A DNA stretch of 64,000 bases from Rapidithrix thailandica (GCF_039710355.1 NZ_JBDKWZ010000027.1:1-64000); one strand, 5' to 3'; positions 44,015 to 53,893 are shown, counted from the first letter of the stretch. The notes: generated by a model from the sequence alone, not told the origin. A program made the numbers and translations.

Positions 44015-44458
44015 TTACGCTTCTTCTTCGAAAATGACAATTTTATGGATGACATCCCCCTGGCGGATATCGTCAATTACCTCAAGGCCTTCCACCACTT
44101 TGCCAAAACAAGTATGTCTTCCGTCCAAACCGGCAGTGCTTCTCCGGTTATGGCAAATAAAGAATTGAGAACCCCCGGTGTCTCTTCCCCGGTGAGCCAT
44201 AGAAAGCACCCCCCGGTCGTGGTATTGATTCCCACCGCTTGTTTCACATTTGATGGTGTACCCAGGCCCTCCCGTGCCAGTACCGAGAGGGCAACCACCC
44301 TGGATGACAAAGTCAGGAACCACCCGGTGAAATGTCAAGCCATCGTAATAGCCTTTTTTGGCTAAGTCAACAAAGTTTTGGACTGTACCCGGAGCATCCT
44401 TATCGTAAAACTCCACTTTCATCAGACCCTTGTCCGTATGAATTTCTGCTGTTCTCAT
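44015..44458 (-). CDS. Peptidyl-prolyl isomerase (cyclophilin type)
   Basis: The 147-residue protein is a compact cyclophilin: GLTFHRVVPDFVIQGGCPLG (catalytic Arg), GVLSMAHRGRDTGGSQFFIC, and the end 'LDGRHTCFGKVVEGLEVID'. It accelerates proline isomerisation. There is no signal peptide, so it works in the cytoplasm. It is flanked by 33-nt palindromes on both sides. Confidence 0.95.
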   Translation of the reverse strand: MRTAEIHTDKGLMKVEFYDKDAPGTVQNFVDLAKKGYYDGLTFHRVVPDFVIQGGCPLGTGTGGPGYTIKCETSGGNQYHDRGVLSMAHRGRDTGGSQFFICHNRRSTAGLDGRHTCFGKVVEGLEVIDDIRQGDVIHKIVIFEEEA

Positions 44459-44531
44459 GTCGTATACACTTATAATTTTATAGAAAACTTTACCTTTCGC
44501 AAAGATAGGGATTTCTTTTTGTGGGCGATTT

Positions 44532-44564
44532 AAACCTTCCAGGTTTTGAAAACCTGGAAGGTTT
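44532..44564. repeat. 33-nt palindrome, copy 5
   Basis: AAACCTTCCAGGTTTT and complement, a perfect palindrome upstream of the cyclophilin start. Confidence 0.8.
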
Positions 44565-44731
44565 ATAATCTGATGAGGTTTTTATACGTCTTTCCTTTTA
44601 TTTGTAGGGGTGTTTTAAAAGTTTATTTTGTTATATAATTTAGATTATGTTAAATAAAGTTATAGCAAAACCTCCCCCTTTGCCTCTTGTTTTATGATGA
44701 CTCCAGTTTCCTGCATTTATTCAAAAAAAGC

Positions 44732-44764
44732 AGCCCTGTCAGGTTTCCGAAACCTGACAGGGCT
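44732..44764. repeat. 33-nt palindrome, copy 6
   Basis: AGCCCTGTCAGGTTT and complement, a perfect palindrome downstream of the endonuclease I gene. Confidence 0.8.
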
Positions 44765-44797
44765 TTTAACTACTAGCATCCTTCCTTGATGAAATAA

Positions 44798-46957
44798 TTA
44801 ATTCTCCCAAATGCTTGAAACATATTCGGGATGATCAACGAAAGGATTGCGGTTCTTTTGTAATTGATACACAGCTTCGTTACGATTCTGTTCTTTCGGA
44901 CTGACGGGATCTTGTTGATGCCATTTCAACAGCAATGCCAATTGCCAGTTTTCAAAAACATGATTGCTCGTACCGTCCAACACCGCATCGGAGTGATTGG
45001 TATTTTTTTCCCAACTGGCAATTTTGTTTTCATAACGCGTAGCCATATAGAAATAAATCCGGGCAAAGTCCCCTTTGTATTCGTCTATGGGTTCGAACAC
45101 GGTACCGCTATAACCACCGGTTGCATTCGGACCCAGCTTTGCCCCATTCGTGGAAGTCCAGTTGGCAGTACTCACCTCTCCGTAAGGATAATTATTTCTA
45201 CGAGTGTTTACATACCCATCGGAAGGAACCACCTGGATTAAGTCCGTATACATGGGATATACTTTTCCGCCAAACCAGCTTTTAGGAAAACTGTGTTCGC
45301 GGTTATAGCAACTCCCCTCTCCACTAAACTGACCGCACTGGTCGGTAATAAAAGTATAGGTATAAGCCGGCGCGCCATCGGGATTGTATGAATACATATC
45401 CCATACCAGATTAGGGTTGTCTTTTTGCCGGTCGGTCGTAGTATAAGCATCCCATAAATCTCCGTAAGACAATTGCTCCGTATTGGAAGAGACGATTTGA
45501 TAAAGGGCTGTTTTTAAAGCATAGCCGCTTTTTCCCTCTGCACTTTGGTAATAATTATCCGGGTCGGGATCAGGTCCGGGATTGTCCTTAAACCCACCAG
45601 AGATGACTTTGATATTATCAATCTCTACCTTGGTACTTTGCGTACTGCTTCCTTTGTATACAAAAGCAATACTGATCTCTCCTTCAAATTGTGACAGGTC
45701 TACATCCGATCCTTCCCATTGCCAGAAATCCCCTGAAGGGTTTCCGATGTCGGCCGGTAAATTGACTTTATCCGTAAGATCCACCCAACTTGCACTTGCT
45801 ACATTGGTGCCATCAAAGTCCGTAGAAACTTTCAAGCGCAATACATCGTCATGCCCGGCAACCATATACCCTACAGCCATACGGAACTGGATATGCAAAT
45901 CTTCCCCACTGAGCTTAGGCAATATCATCCAACCTTCCGATTCACTGTCACCTGACCCGTACGGGCTGAAAGCTGCATAATGTCCGGCATTGCCTTCTTT
46001 TTTCCAAGTGCTGCTTCCCAATGTACTGATATTACTCCAGTCTGGTTCGTTAATTTCCCCATCCGTCCAATCTTCAAAATCTTCAAAGAAAATAACGTCT
46101 CCCCCAGTGCCTGGCTCTCCGTCATCATCCTTAAAGTCGATCATATCCGCAGGACTGTTGATATACAATTGTGGCGTATTTCTGAAGCGGGAAAGAATTG
46201 CCACTACGGTTCCACTGCCTTCGGGTAGTTTGTCCCCTGCAAAGTCGGCATAGCCACTGGTTCTTAAAACGATATCTTTACTGCTTGTTCCGTCATTGAA
46301 ATAGCGGTTTTGCGTAAGCTGTTTTTCCGCATCAGCATATGTCTTTCCTCGGTCGCTTTCTGCAACTTTCAGGTTTTCGATTTTTACCCGGTGCCCTACC
46401 CAAGCGTCCAGGTTTTCAAAAATTTCCTCTACGGTAGCCGTTTTAATTGCCAATTCCTGGGAAATTGTTCCTTTCCGGATATAGGCTTGCGCCAAGGGAG
46501 CCGGAATCCGGCCGGCAGCAGGCTCATCGTTGTAGACCGAAGCAATTCCCAACTGTTTATTGCCTCCGTAAGAACCGATGACCAACTGGCTACAATCCAG
46601 GGCAATTTGCTGTCCAAGAGCATATTCCGTATACAATACACTGGCATCGATACGGACTAAGATACCTCCGGTGGCATCTTGTAAATACAATTCTTTGTAA
46701 ATATTTCCGGCTTTGTCCGAAGAAATCACCTCTCCTACAATGACGGTCCCATCCGCTATTTCTACAATTTCCTGATCGCTTTTATCTTTATGCAAGGCTT
46801 TCAAGTCTGCAATGCTGATGGTTGCGGTGTTGGACGGCAAGGGCTCCAATTTGATTTCGTCCGGAGCCTGAAAATCATTGTCCACACAGGAAACCGAAAA
46901 GATCAACAAGAGCACTCCTAGTAAGGCAAAGGGCTTTTTATTTTTTAGAAAAATCAT
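44798..46957 (-). CDS. DUF5689 - endonuclease I lipoprotein
   Basis: The 719-residue lipoprotein (LLLIFSVSCVDND) has three parts: a DUF5689 OB-like domain (about 45-275: IVIGSYGGNKQLGIASV, AILSRFRNTPQLYINSPADM), a jelly-roll choice-of-anchor J-type domain (about 285-465: FFEDFEDWTDGEINEPDWSN), and a C-terminal endonuclease I domain (about 470-719) with the catalytic His in CYNREHSFPKSWFGGKVYP and 'DLIQVVPSDGYVNTRRNNYPYG'. It would degrade extracellular DNA at the cell surface. It is the last gene of a three-gene unit with the DUF5689 lipoprotein and the TonB receptor. Confidence 0.92.
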   Translation of the reverse strand: MIFLKNKKPFALLGVLLLIFSVSCVDNDFQAPDEIKLEPLPSNTATISIADLKALHKDKSDQEIVEIADGTVIVGEVISSDKAGNIYKELYLQDATGGILVRIDASVLYTEYALGQQIALDCSQLVIGSYGGNKQLGIASVYNDEPAAGRIPAPLAQAYIRKGTISQELAIKTATVEEIFENLDAWVGHRVKIENLKVAESDRGKTYADAEKQLTQNRYFNDGTSSKDIVLRTSGYADFAGDKLPEGSGTVVAILSRFRNTPQLYINSPADMIDFKDDDGEPGTGGDVIFFEDFEDWTDGEINEPDWSNISTLGSSTWKKEGNAGHYAAFSPYGSGDSESEGWMILPKLSGEDLHIQFRMAVGYMVAGHDDVLRLKVSTDFDGTNVASASWVDLTDKVNLPADIGNPSGDFWQWEGSDVDLSQFEGEISIAFVYKGSSTQSTKVEIDNIKVISGGFKDNPGPDPDPDNYYQSAEGKSGYALKTALYQIVSSNTEQLSYGDLWDAYTTTDRQKDNPNLVWDMYSYNPDGAPAYTYTFITDQCGQFSGEGSCYNREHSFPKSWFGGKVYPMYTDLIQVVPSDGYVNTRRNNYPYGEVSTANWTSTNGAKLGPNATGGYSGTVFEPIDEYKGDFARIYFYMATRYENKIASWEKNTNHSDAVLDGTSNHVFENWQLALLLKWHQQDPVSPKEQNRNEAVYQLQKNRNPFVDHPEYVSSIWEN

Positions 46958-47058
46958 AAACCTCTATCTTCATTCGATGAATTAAGTATTTGTTAGCTCC
47001 TCTTTCAAAGGAAAACGACCCTCCGCAGTCAAGCCGGGAGGATCGTTTTGAACAAAAA

Positions 47059-49302
47059 TTATTGTTGAACGATGCTGATCTCATCGTAATACACAATGGA
47101 GTTTTTATAGGTTCTCAGTTCAAAGTAAAGCTGGGTAGCACCTACAGGAGCAACATACGTCTTTTTAAACTCCACCCATTGTCCCGGGGTGGAAGGCAAA
47201 TAAGTACTCGGGTTACTATTGGTCATTTCTTCATCGCCATTTCCTTTGATATGACCGTCTGCTAAATTGCTATCCCCTGCATCTTTAAATACGGACCAGA
47301 TTCTGGAATCTTCTCCATCATTTGCTATAGGATCTACATAATACCAGAAGGTGATTTCATAAGTCATTCCTTCTTGTACACTGATGGTTTGGGCTAGATC
47401 TTTGGTTCCTCCGGCTCCGGTGTGTTTTACTGAAAAGCTTCCGGTGTGCACAATGCCTGCTTCTTTTTCAAGGCTCTCGAATTTAGTCCAACCTTCCGGA
47501 GTGAAATCGTCCGTCCAGGTTTCAAAACCTCCGTTTTGAATTTCTGTAGGGAGTACAGGGTCCGGATCAGGATCTGGAGTTGTGTTTCCTTCTACGATTT
47601 CCACGGTTTTGATATCCCATGACATGGCCTGTGCTTCCGCAGAAGTATAGACAAATGCGATGTACATAGCTTCCGTCAGGGTGAAGTTCGTAGTGTTTTC
47701 CCCGTTCTTAAAGCGATCGCCTACTACGGTTAAATCGTTCCATGTGGCAAGGCTAGGGTCTCCCATACCGCTGTAGTCCGTAGAGCCTACTACGCGGACA
47801 TCGGTAAAAGCAGTAAAATAATTCAGTATTTCTGTCAGCGCCAACTCAGGGTTGGTAAATCCGGTAAGATCTAATTTTTGCGAACTGATCATCCAGGCTC
47901 CGGTGATTCCTTTCTGATAAGCATTGATTTTGGCTACTCCTGCTTCCGCCTTCCAGAATTCTTCGGAAGCTTGTACATTGTATGTACGGAAATCGATCAT
48001 GGTAGCGGTCAGGTCAGCTCCGTAAATAGGATCCAATTCTCCTTGGAATTTATCCGGGCCTTCCTCATTAATTCCATCCAAAGAGTAGGCATCCACTTCT
48101 TTCAGCCCGGGTAGATTGTAATACGTTTGCAAAGACCCGTGTAGCCATACGGCTTGGCCCAGCATTTCCGGGTTTTCCAGTAAGTTTAGGTTTGTACGGG
48201 GAAACGAATTACTCATCAATTGAACAGGCATTACCTTGGCGGGGTTGGTTTCGTCTTTGTTATCTGCAATGGCCAAATTGCTGTTCAAAGCAGCTTCCGT
48301 ACCCGGGTAGAAGGTGTTGTTTTTAAAATAGCCTACAATATATCCTTTCACCCATTTTTTCTCTGAATCCCCTTGGTTTGCACGACCGGCACTGATATTA
48401 AACGCATCGGACAAACTGCCGTCTCCAGCCGGAGGTTCAATAGCATTCGGATCGTCAAAACGGTCGCCCGTTAAGTTTACATCTTCCGTAGTATTTAAAA
48501 ATAATTGTAGTACTTCGTTGTGTATACTTAAAATACCGCTGACACTTCCGCTTCCGTCAGGCAGCTCTGCTTTGGCAAAAGAAGCGTAGTTACTCGTACG
48601 AACGATGATGGATTCTCCCGTACTGGTAATCAAGGTACGGCTGGTGGGAGCACCTTCGGCCGTATATTGTAGTTGATATTCTTCTTCAGCGAACATTACG
48701 TTCGACACTTTTACCCAAGTACCGTAATGGCGCTCCATATTTACAGGCATCTTAGTCAGGTCCAGGGCAAAAGGATTAGGCTGTACGTCTGTTACTCCTT
48801 CTACTACATGGTCTTTGATACGAGCTTCCTCTAAGCGGCCAAACTGGTCGTTGTATTTTCCTCCCAGCTGAATCATACCCCGGTAATTGCCCATCTGCAT
48901 TCCTTTGGCTTTGATATACAGCTTTTTCCCAATCGGGTAGCTCTTATACAGATCGCTTTTGTCCAGGCGCACTACAATTCCGGCAGACTCATCCTGTAGG
49001 TAGAGTTCTTTATGAATATTTCCGGTCTCGTCCGTTGAAATCACTACCCCACCAATCACAATTTCTTCTTCGATAGTATACATTTCGGGCATTTCGGCAT
49101 CAATGTATTTCTTTTTAAGCGCAGCAATGGTATGAGTTACTTCCACTGTGGGTTCCGGGTCGGGATCGGGATCCGGGTCCGGCTTTTCAGGAGGAGGAGG
49201 CACCACCGGGCCAAGCGGATCACTGTTATCACAGGAAGTAAAGGGTAAGGCAAAGAGCAACCCCAGCAGAATGATGCGATAGAAGATTGAAAATTTTTTC
49301 AT
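47059..49302 (-). CDS. DUF5689 surface lipoprotein
   Basis: The 747-residue lipoprotein (FALPFTSCDNSD) has a Pro/Asp-rich linker (PPPEKPDPDPDPDPEPT), a DUF5689 domain (about 55-275), a middle part with NISAGRANQGDSEKKWVKGY (DUF6359-like), an anchor-J-type domain (about 430-570), and a C-terminal carbohydrate-binding-type beta-sandwich (about 595-745: NGGFETWTDDFTPEGWTKFE). Spacing between domains by DPDPDP repeats is typical of surface proteins. Its place beside the TonB receptor suggests a SusD-like role as substrate-binding partner. Binding of nucleic acid is inferred from the neighbours. Confidence 0.85.
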   Translation of the reverse strand: MKKFSIFYRIILLGLLFALPFTSCDNSDPLGPVVPPPPEKPDPDPDPDPEPTVEVTHTIAALKKKYIDAEMPEMYTIEEEIVIGGVVISTDETGNIHKELYLQDESAGIVVRLDKSDLYKSYPIGKKLYIKAKGMQMGNYRGMIQLGGKYNDQFGRLEEARIKDHVVEGVTDVQPNPFALDLTKMPVNMERHYGTWVKVSNVMFAEEEYQLQYTAEGAPTSRTLITSTGESIIVRTSNYASFAKAELPDGSGSVSGILSIHNEVLQLFLNTTEDVNLTGDRFDDPNAIEPPAGDGSLSDAFNISAGRANQGDSEKKWVKGYIVGYFKNNTFYPGTEAALNSNLAIADNKDETNPAKVMPVQLMSNSFPRTNLNLLENPEMLGQAVWLHGSLQTYYNLPGLKEVDAYSLDGINEEGPDKFQGELDPIYGADLTATMIDFRTYNVQASEEFWKAEAGVAKINAYQKGITGAWMISSQKLDLTGFTNPELALTEILNYFTAFTDVRVVGSTDYSGMGDPSLATWNDLTVVGDRFKNGENTTNFTLTEAMYIAFVYTSAEAQAMSWDIKTVEIVEGNTTPDPDPDPVLPTEIQNGGFETWTDDFTPEGWTKFESLEKEAGIVHTGSFSVKHTGAGGTKDLAQTISVQEGMTYEITFWYYVDPIANDGEDSRIWSVFKDAGDSNLADGHIKGNGDEEMTNSNPSTYLPSTPGQWVEFKKTYVAPVGATQLYFELRTYKNSIVYYDEISIVQQ

Positions 49303-49363
49303 TGTGCTAATTCTTTTAGGAAAAACAGGGTTTGATATAAATGTTACTAGATTGAAAATTTCA

Positions 49364-52087
49364 TTAAAAACTCACACTCAGATTTAAGAAGGCCTTGAAG
49401 CCTTGAGCGTAATAATATTTATTGGCAAATTTTTCCGGGTTGCCTTCCACAAAATCAAAGCGATATTGTTGGTATCCGGTGGTCACGATGTCTTCCTTGT
49501 TCAAGATATTGGTCAAGTTCAGGTTCAAGCGAAAGAGGTGATTTTTTACTTTCCAGCTTTTCCCGGCAGAAATATCCAAGGTAAAAGCCCCGTCCGGTTC
49601 TTCCTGATCTATGATCTTCTGATATCCTGCAGTACCGGGAGCATACGAGTACTCGTCATTATGAATGGCGCGAACGGTATACCGGGCAGGGTTCAACGTT
49701 ACATAGCGCTTGCCCAAGTAGTTGCCCGTGATGCCTACGAACCAATATTTTTTTGACCAGTATTCCAAAGAAAGGGCTCCGGCCAATTCCGGTGAACCTC
49801 CTATATGGAAGCCGTTGAAAAAGACGGTTTCTTCCGAAAGTTTTTCTGCACTGTTGTCCACTGTAGTGGTGGCCGTAGGATTGGCATTGTAGGTGTAGTT
49901 GGCATAGGTTCCGGCTCCTTTCACCCGCAACTCCTCCGTAATTTGGTATTCCAGCCCCAGTTCAACTCCTTTGAACTCCTGACCCATGCCAGTCAAGGCA
50001 TAGTTGACAAAATTGTTGTATGAGTCATCGTAATAGCTGATAACCTTGGTCAAGTCACTGATTTGCGTATAAAAACCGGAAATCCTCACTTTCACTTTTT
50101 CACCGCGATGGTAGTAATTGATATCCCCGGACAACACTTCCGATGAGTTCAGGTCATTCACAGCCTCGTTGCGCGTGCGGACTGAGACAAAAGCATCTTT
50201 AAAATAAGGCGCTTGAGTGTAATAGGTTCCGTTGGCCGTTAGTACATTGCGTCCGGTCAGGAAATATTCTCCGCCCAGTTTAACCCCAAAATCCAGGAAG
50301 TCTAACACTTCCGATTTGCCATAGGAATTTTCAGGAAACAATCCTTTTTGACGGTTGCCATTCCGGTACATAGATGTATTGGTAACGGATCCGCCTAAGT
50401 AAACAGAACCTTTCGCAAAACTTTTGGATAGGTTGAGCCAATAATTTGCCTTGTTCAACACGGCATCGTAATCGTGACCGATCCTGTCATCCTCTCTTTT
50501 GATATTGGAAGGGTCGAGCAAGTTATTACTCGCTTTGTCCTCATCTACAAAATCGCGTTCCGCAAAATTGTCAATGTCTACATAGAAGTCCCCTCCCAAT
50601 AAGTCGTCCACCGTATTGTAATTATTGCCTTTGTAATATTCGTACTGAATACCGGTGGTAAGTTTGAGCGATGAACTAATATCCCATAGAAGTGTTGGGT
50701 TCACATCCAGGTTTTGAATATCGTTTTGGCGTTTCTCAATAATATAGTGTGACCGGGCTCCTGTAATTGTATTGTCACCATCGGCTACTGTAGTGAGACT
50801 GGCGTAATTGATTTGATAGAAGTTATCCCAGTTTAATTGACCATAACCTGAGGAAGACCAAAGGTCTGTCATGGCAGCACCCGTACCGTCCATATCCTGA
50901 GCATACTGGTAGGAAGGCAAATAACGGTAGTAATCCGGGCGAGGATCCGAAGCATCGTACCAGTTTAAGGCCGTTTTGGCCTCTTTGCCGAAACTGTATC
51001 CTATAGCCGTTTTCAGTTTGAGTTTATCATTGAAGGCAAATTCATCATTTAAGATGAATTGGGGCAATACGCTGCTTTTGATACGGCTATTGCGTTTTTC
51101 ACCATCCTGATACCCCCAATAAGCGTTGTAAAGATTATCCCCTTTCAATTGATAAATTTCCTGTACGGTTCCTGCTTGTTGCCCGCGTTGGTAGGGAGCA
51201 ATGAGCGCGGTAAATTGTAAAGAGTGCCGGTTGGAAAACTGTTTCTCAATTCCCAAAAATCCCGCCCAGGCATCATACGAGGTACCCTCTACATAGCCTT
51301 CCTGTGCCCATCTGCGCGAACCGGAAGCGGTAATGGCCCAGCCATTTTTCATTAAACCGCTGGAGTAGGTCATCATGATCCGGTTGCTATAACTGGAGTT
51401 GCTCCACGAATAGCTGGCTTTTACCCCCGGTCTTTGTTGGGAAGGCTTGGTAATGATATTGGTAGATCCTCCTATTTTGCTAAAAGAAAAATCTACCGGA
51501 GCAATATTATAAGTAACTTCTTTATTCCGGGTTACATCATTTAATCCCCCCCAAATGGACCAGGAGGCATAGCCTTTTTCAGGATGGGCCATATTGATTC
51601 CATCCATATACACATTGGAATGATTGGATTGGTATCCCCTTTGGCGAAACCAATAAGGTCCCCAGGAATACCCAGCAAGGGAGCTATAGGCATCACCGGA
51701 AGAGAACAAAAGACCGGGGGTGGATTGAGCCCCTCCTTCGTCTGCAACATCCAGCTCACTGAGGGATAAAACAATGGTTCCCGCATCTTCCCGCACTGGT
51801 TTTAAATGCACCAACATGTTTTGGGTCAGGGGAAGAACGATGGTTTCGTACTGTTCTTTCGAAATCTGAACCTTGCTGTTTTCAGTCACCAGGCCGGCAG
51901 GAATTTCGAAATACCCATCGGGGCCGGTTTGGTAACTTACTCCATTTACCCTTAGCTGTACGTCTTCTATGGGCTGGTCTGATCCCGCAGCCAGGACCCG
52001 CCCTCGAATGATTCCTTCTTGTTGTTGTGCCACAGAAGTACCGTAAATACTAAGAAGTACTATTAATGCAGTAAAAATGCTTTTCAT
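49364..52087 (-). CDS. TonB-dependent receptor with N-terminal CarboxypepD_reg-like domain
   Basis: The 907-residue outer-membrane protein has a signal peptide, an N-terminal carboxypeptidase-regulatory-like domain (GIIRGRVLAAGSDQPIEDVQ), a plug ('YMDGINMAHPEKGYASWSIW' and 'IGGSTNIITKPSQQRPG') and a 22-strand barrel ending 'NKYYYAQGFKAFLNLSVSF' with the terminal Phe signature. It imports a substrate with TonB energy. It heads a unit with the DUF5689 lipoprotein and endonuclease I genes, 61 nt upstream of the former. Substrate is inferred to be nucleic-acid fragments. Confidence 0.92.
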   Translation of the reverse strand: MKSIFTALIVLLSIYGTSVAQQQEGIIRGRVLAAGSDQPIEDVQLRVNGVSYQTGPDGYFEIPAGLVTENSKVQISKEQYETIVLPLTQNMLVHLKPVREDAGTIVLSLSELDVADEGGAQSTPGLLFSSGDAYSSLAGYSWGPYWFRQRGYQSNHSNVYMDGINMAHPEKGYASWSIWGGLNDVTRNKEVTYNIAPVDFSFSKIGGSTNIITKPSQQRPGVKASYSWSNSSYSNRIMMTYSSGLMKNGWAITASGSRRWAQEGYVEGTSYDAWAGFLGIEKQFSNRHSLQFTALIAPYQRGQQAGTVQEIYQLKGDNLYNAYWGYQDGEKRNSRIKSSVLPQFILNDEFAFNDKLKLKTAIGYSFGKEAKTALNWYDASDPRPDYYRYLPSYQYAQDMDGTGAAMTDLWSSSGYGQLNWDNFYQINYASLTTVADGDNTITGARSHYIIEKRQNDIQNLDVNPTLLWDISSSLKLTTGIQYEYYKGNNYNTVDDLLGGDFYVDIDNFAERDFVDEDKASNNLLDPSNIKREDDRIGHDYDAVLNKANYWLNLSKSFAKGSVYLGGSVTNTSMYRNGNRQKGLFPENSYGKSEVLDFLDFGVKLGGEYFLTGRNVLTANGTYYTQAPYFKDAFVSVRTRNEAVNDLNSSEVLSGDINYYHRGEKVKVRISGFYTQISDLTKVISYYDDSYNNFVNYALTGMGQEFKGVELGLEYQITEELRVKGAGTYANYTYNANPTATTTVDNSAEKLSEETVFFNGFHIGGSPELAGALSLEYWSKKYWFVGITGNYLGKRYVTLNPARYTVRAIHNDEYSYAPGTAGYQKIIDQEEPDGAFTLDISAGKSWKVKNHLFRLNLNLTNILNKEDIVTTGYQQYRFDFVEGNPEKFANKYYYAQGFKAFLNLSVSF

Positions 52088-52402
52088 GATGTAAATAAAA
52101 TGAATACAATTACGATTAAACTTTATCTATCAATAAGGGAGATTTATTCTTATCATAACCTGCTACTCCATGTGCTGTGATGCATTGTCGCGAGGGTGAA
52201 TGCCTTTCATTTTTAATTCTTTTCATTTCTCCTTCTTGAGTTTCCAAATCTCCGGGAGAAAAAACTTCTTTCCCGGGCCCACCCTGTGTATTAGGCCGGG
52301 AAGGTTGTCTACTGTTTGTCGAAAAGTTTACGGTTGCAATACCCAATGTTTCATCTTTGAAAGAAGCAGGCTGTTTCTAATACCGGTTACCGGAAAATGA
52401 TA
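52088..52402. other. 315-bp spacer upstream of TonB receptor
   Basis: Holds a GC-rich imperfect hairpin at about 52250-52282 (CTCCGGGAGAAAA...TTTCCCGGG). No gene; the minus-strand frame here has low-complexity content and no family resemblance. Confidence 0.4.
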
Positions 52403-53449
52403 TTACAGGTCTGCTTTCTTCTTAATCAAATAAATAACAACCGGAAAATGATCGGAATATCCCCCGGCATAGGCTCCTCCCGCATAGGTACGAAACGGAT
52501 AGCCTTTATAGCGCCCGTTGGGGTTCTTTAATTCTTCAAAATTGCAGATATCACTTTTATAAAAAAGCAAACCTTCTTTGTTGTTTACCAATTCTTTGCT
52601 GATAATGATCTGGTCAAATAAATTCCAGTTATCCCGGTAAGCGAGGGTGCCCAGGCCATTTTTGTACATCTTGTACATGGGGTTGTACAAGTAATCTTCT
52701 TCGCTTAAGGCCTCTTTACTTCCTTTGGCTCCTAAAGCACGGACAAGGCTTTTATCTACCGGGTCATCGTTAAAATCGCCCATGGTCACAATATGTAAAG
52801 CGGGGTTCAATGCTCTGAGGGAATCAATGATAGAGCGTTGAAGCGTTCCTGCCGCTTCCCGGTAGCGGGACTTGGCGGCCCGTGATGGCCAGTGATTTAC
52901 CAAAAAGGCAATCTTTTCATCGGCCAACTCCCCTTCTACCAATAATTGGTTCCGGGTGGCAAAACCCTCATAAGCTTTTTCTATCCATAATTCGCGGGCA
53001 GATACCTTGCTAAGCGTGAAAAGGTCAGTCCGGTATACCAGCCCTACATTTATTCCCCGTTTGTCCGGTGACGCTACCAAGGCGATCGCATAATTGTATT
53101 GATTCAGGGGAGGGTGTGTAATGAGATCCTTCAAACACTGTTGGTTTTCTACTTCTGCCACGCCAAATATCACCGGAGCTTGCCGGGCTTTTTCCGCTCC
53201 GACTTTCCCAATAGTCTTAGCCATTCTTGCCAGTTTTTCCCGGTAGCGTTTTTCCGTCCATTTGTAAGAACCTTCCGGCAAGAAATCATCGTCTTTTTTT
53301 TCGGGATTGTCTACCGTATCAAACAGGTTTTCTAAATTATAGAAAGCAATATTGTAAATATCATAAGAGGCTTCTTGTGCTTTGGTTTCTACGGAAAATG
53401 CAAAAAACAGACACAAGAGGAATGCATAGTATTTATTGATCATAAGCAT
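52403..53449 (-). CDS. Endonuclease/exonuclease/phosphatase family protein, secreted
   Basis: The 348-residue protein has a signal peptide (KYYAFLLCLFFAFSVETKAQ) and the EEP fold: IAFYNLENLFDTVDNPEKKD (Asn and Glu metal site), VIFGVAEVENQQCLKDLI, 'FLVNHWPSR', TMGDFNDDP (Asp-Asn) and SDHFPVVIYL (catalytic Asp-His). It resembles bacterial extracellular nucleases and phosphatases. It lies on the same strand 315 nt upstream of the TonB receptor and fits a nucleic-acid-degrading locus. Confidence 0.9.
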   Translation of the reverse strand: MLMINKYYAFLLCLFFAFSVETKAQEASYDIYNIAFYNLENLFDTVDNPEKKDDDFLPEGSYKWTEKRYREKLARMAKTIGKVGAEKARQAPVIFGVAEVENQQCLKDLITHPPLNQYNYAIALVASPDKRGINVGLVYRTDLFTLSKVSARELWIEKAYEGFATRNQLLVEGELADEKIAFLVNHWPSRAAKSRYREAAGTLQRSIIDSLRALNPALHIVTMGDFNDDPVDKSLVRALGAKGSKEALSEEDYLYNPMYKMYKNGLGTLAYRDNWNLFDQIIISKELVNNKEGLLFYKSDICNFEELKNPNGRYKGYPFRTYAGGAYAGGYSDHFPVVIYLIKKKADL

Positions 53450-53885
53450 GTTAAACTAAATGTCAGTAATAGAGTGTATTTATTGAGTTAAGTAGTTGAA
53501 AGCTTTGTTAATCAATATTTTTCCACACACGGAGAAAAAAAGTAAAAGAAATATAATTGTACTTTCTCTTGTTAAGAGCTGCAAATTAATGTAAGAATAG
53601 CGCAATTCTAACAATAATAAATAAGAAAAGTAAATAATTCATAGATTGTTCATGCTAAATTTCACCCCGAAAAGGTGGTAGTACGCTTGGCACATCACAC
53701 TTCCACTATTACCAATGTATCAAGCATTATTTAACTTTTGGTTAATTAATATAGGTGTTTGAATGACTTTAAGAAACTCGTATCTTTTTGTAAATCAATC
53801 TATAATCCTTAAAATATTCCTGTTTTTTTCTTGCTTCCCCGGGAATTGCCTCCAAAGAAAAGTTTAGTATATATAAACTTTTCCC
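53450..53885. other. Divergent spacer
   Basis: AT-rich, no gene recognised. It ends with the palindrome and promoter of the HAD gene. Confidence 0.4.
53858..53882. promoter_or_regulatory. Operator-like palindrome before HAD promoter
   Basis: AAAAGTTTA then its complement TAAACTTTT around a 7-nt centre, three nucleotides before the -7 box. Possible repressor site. Confidence 0.5.
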
Positions 53886-53893
53886 TATCTTTG
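53886..53893 (+). promoter_or_regulatory. -7 box (TATCTTTG) for HAD gene
   Basis: TATCTTTG matches TAnnTTTG, about 64 nt before the start codon. Confidence 0.6.

Larger units (their letters stand above)
44459..44797. other. Spacer with two palindromes
   Basis: Contains two 33-nt palindromes (44532 and 44732) and no recognised gene. Confidence 0.5.

Noticed and set aside
52116..52346. 76-codon minus-strand frame between EEP and TonB genes
   Set aside because: Low-complexity, unlike any family, and the region looks like an ordinary spacer with a GC-rich hairpin.
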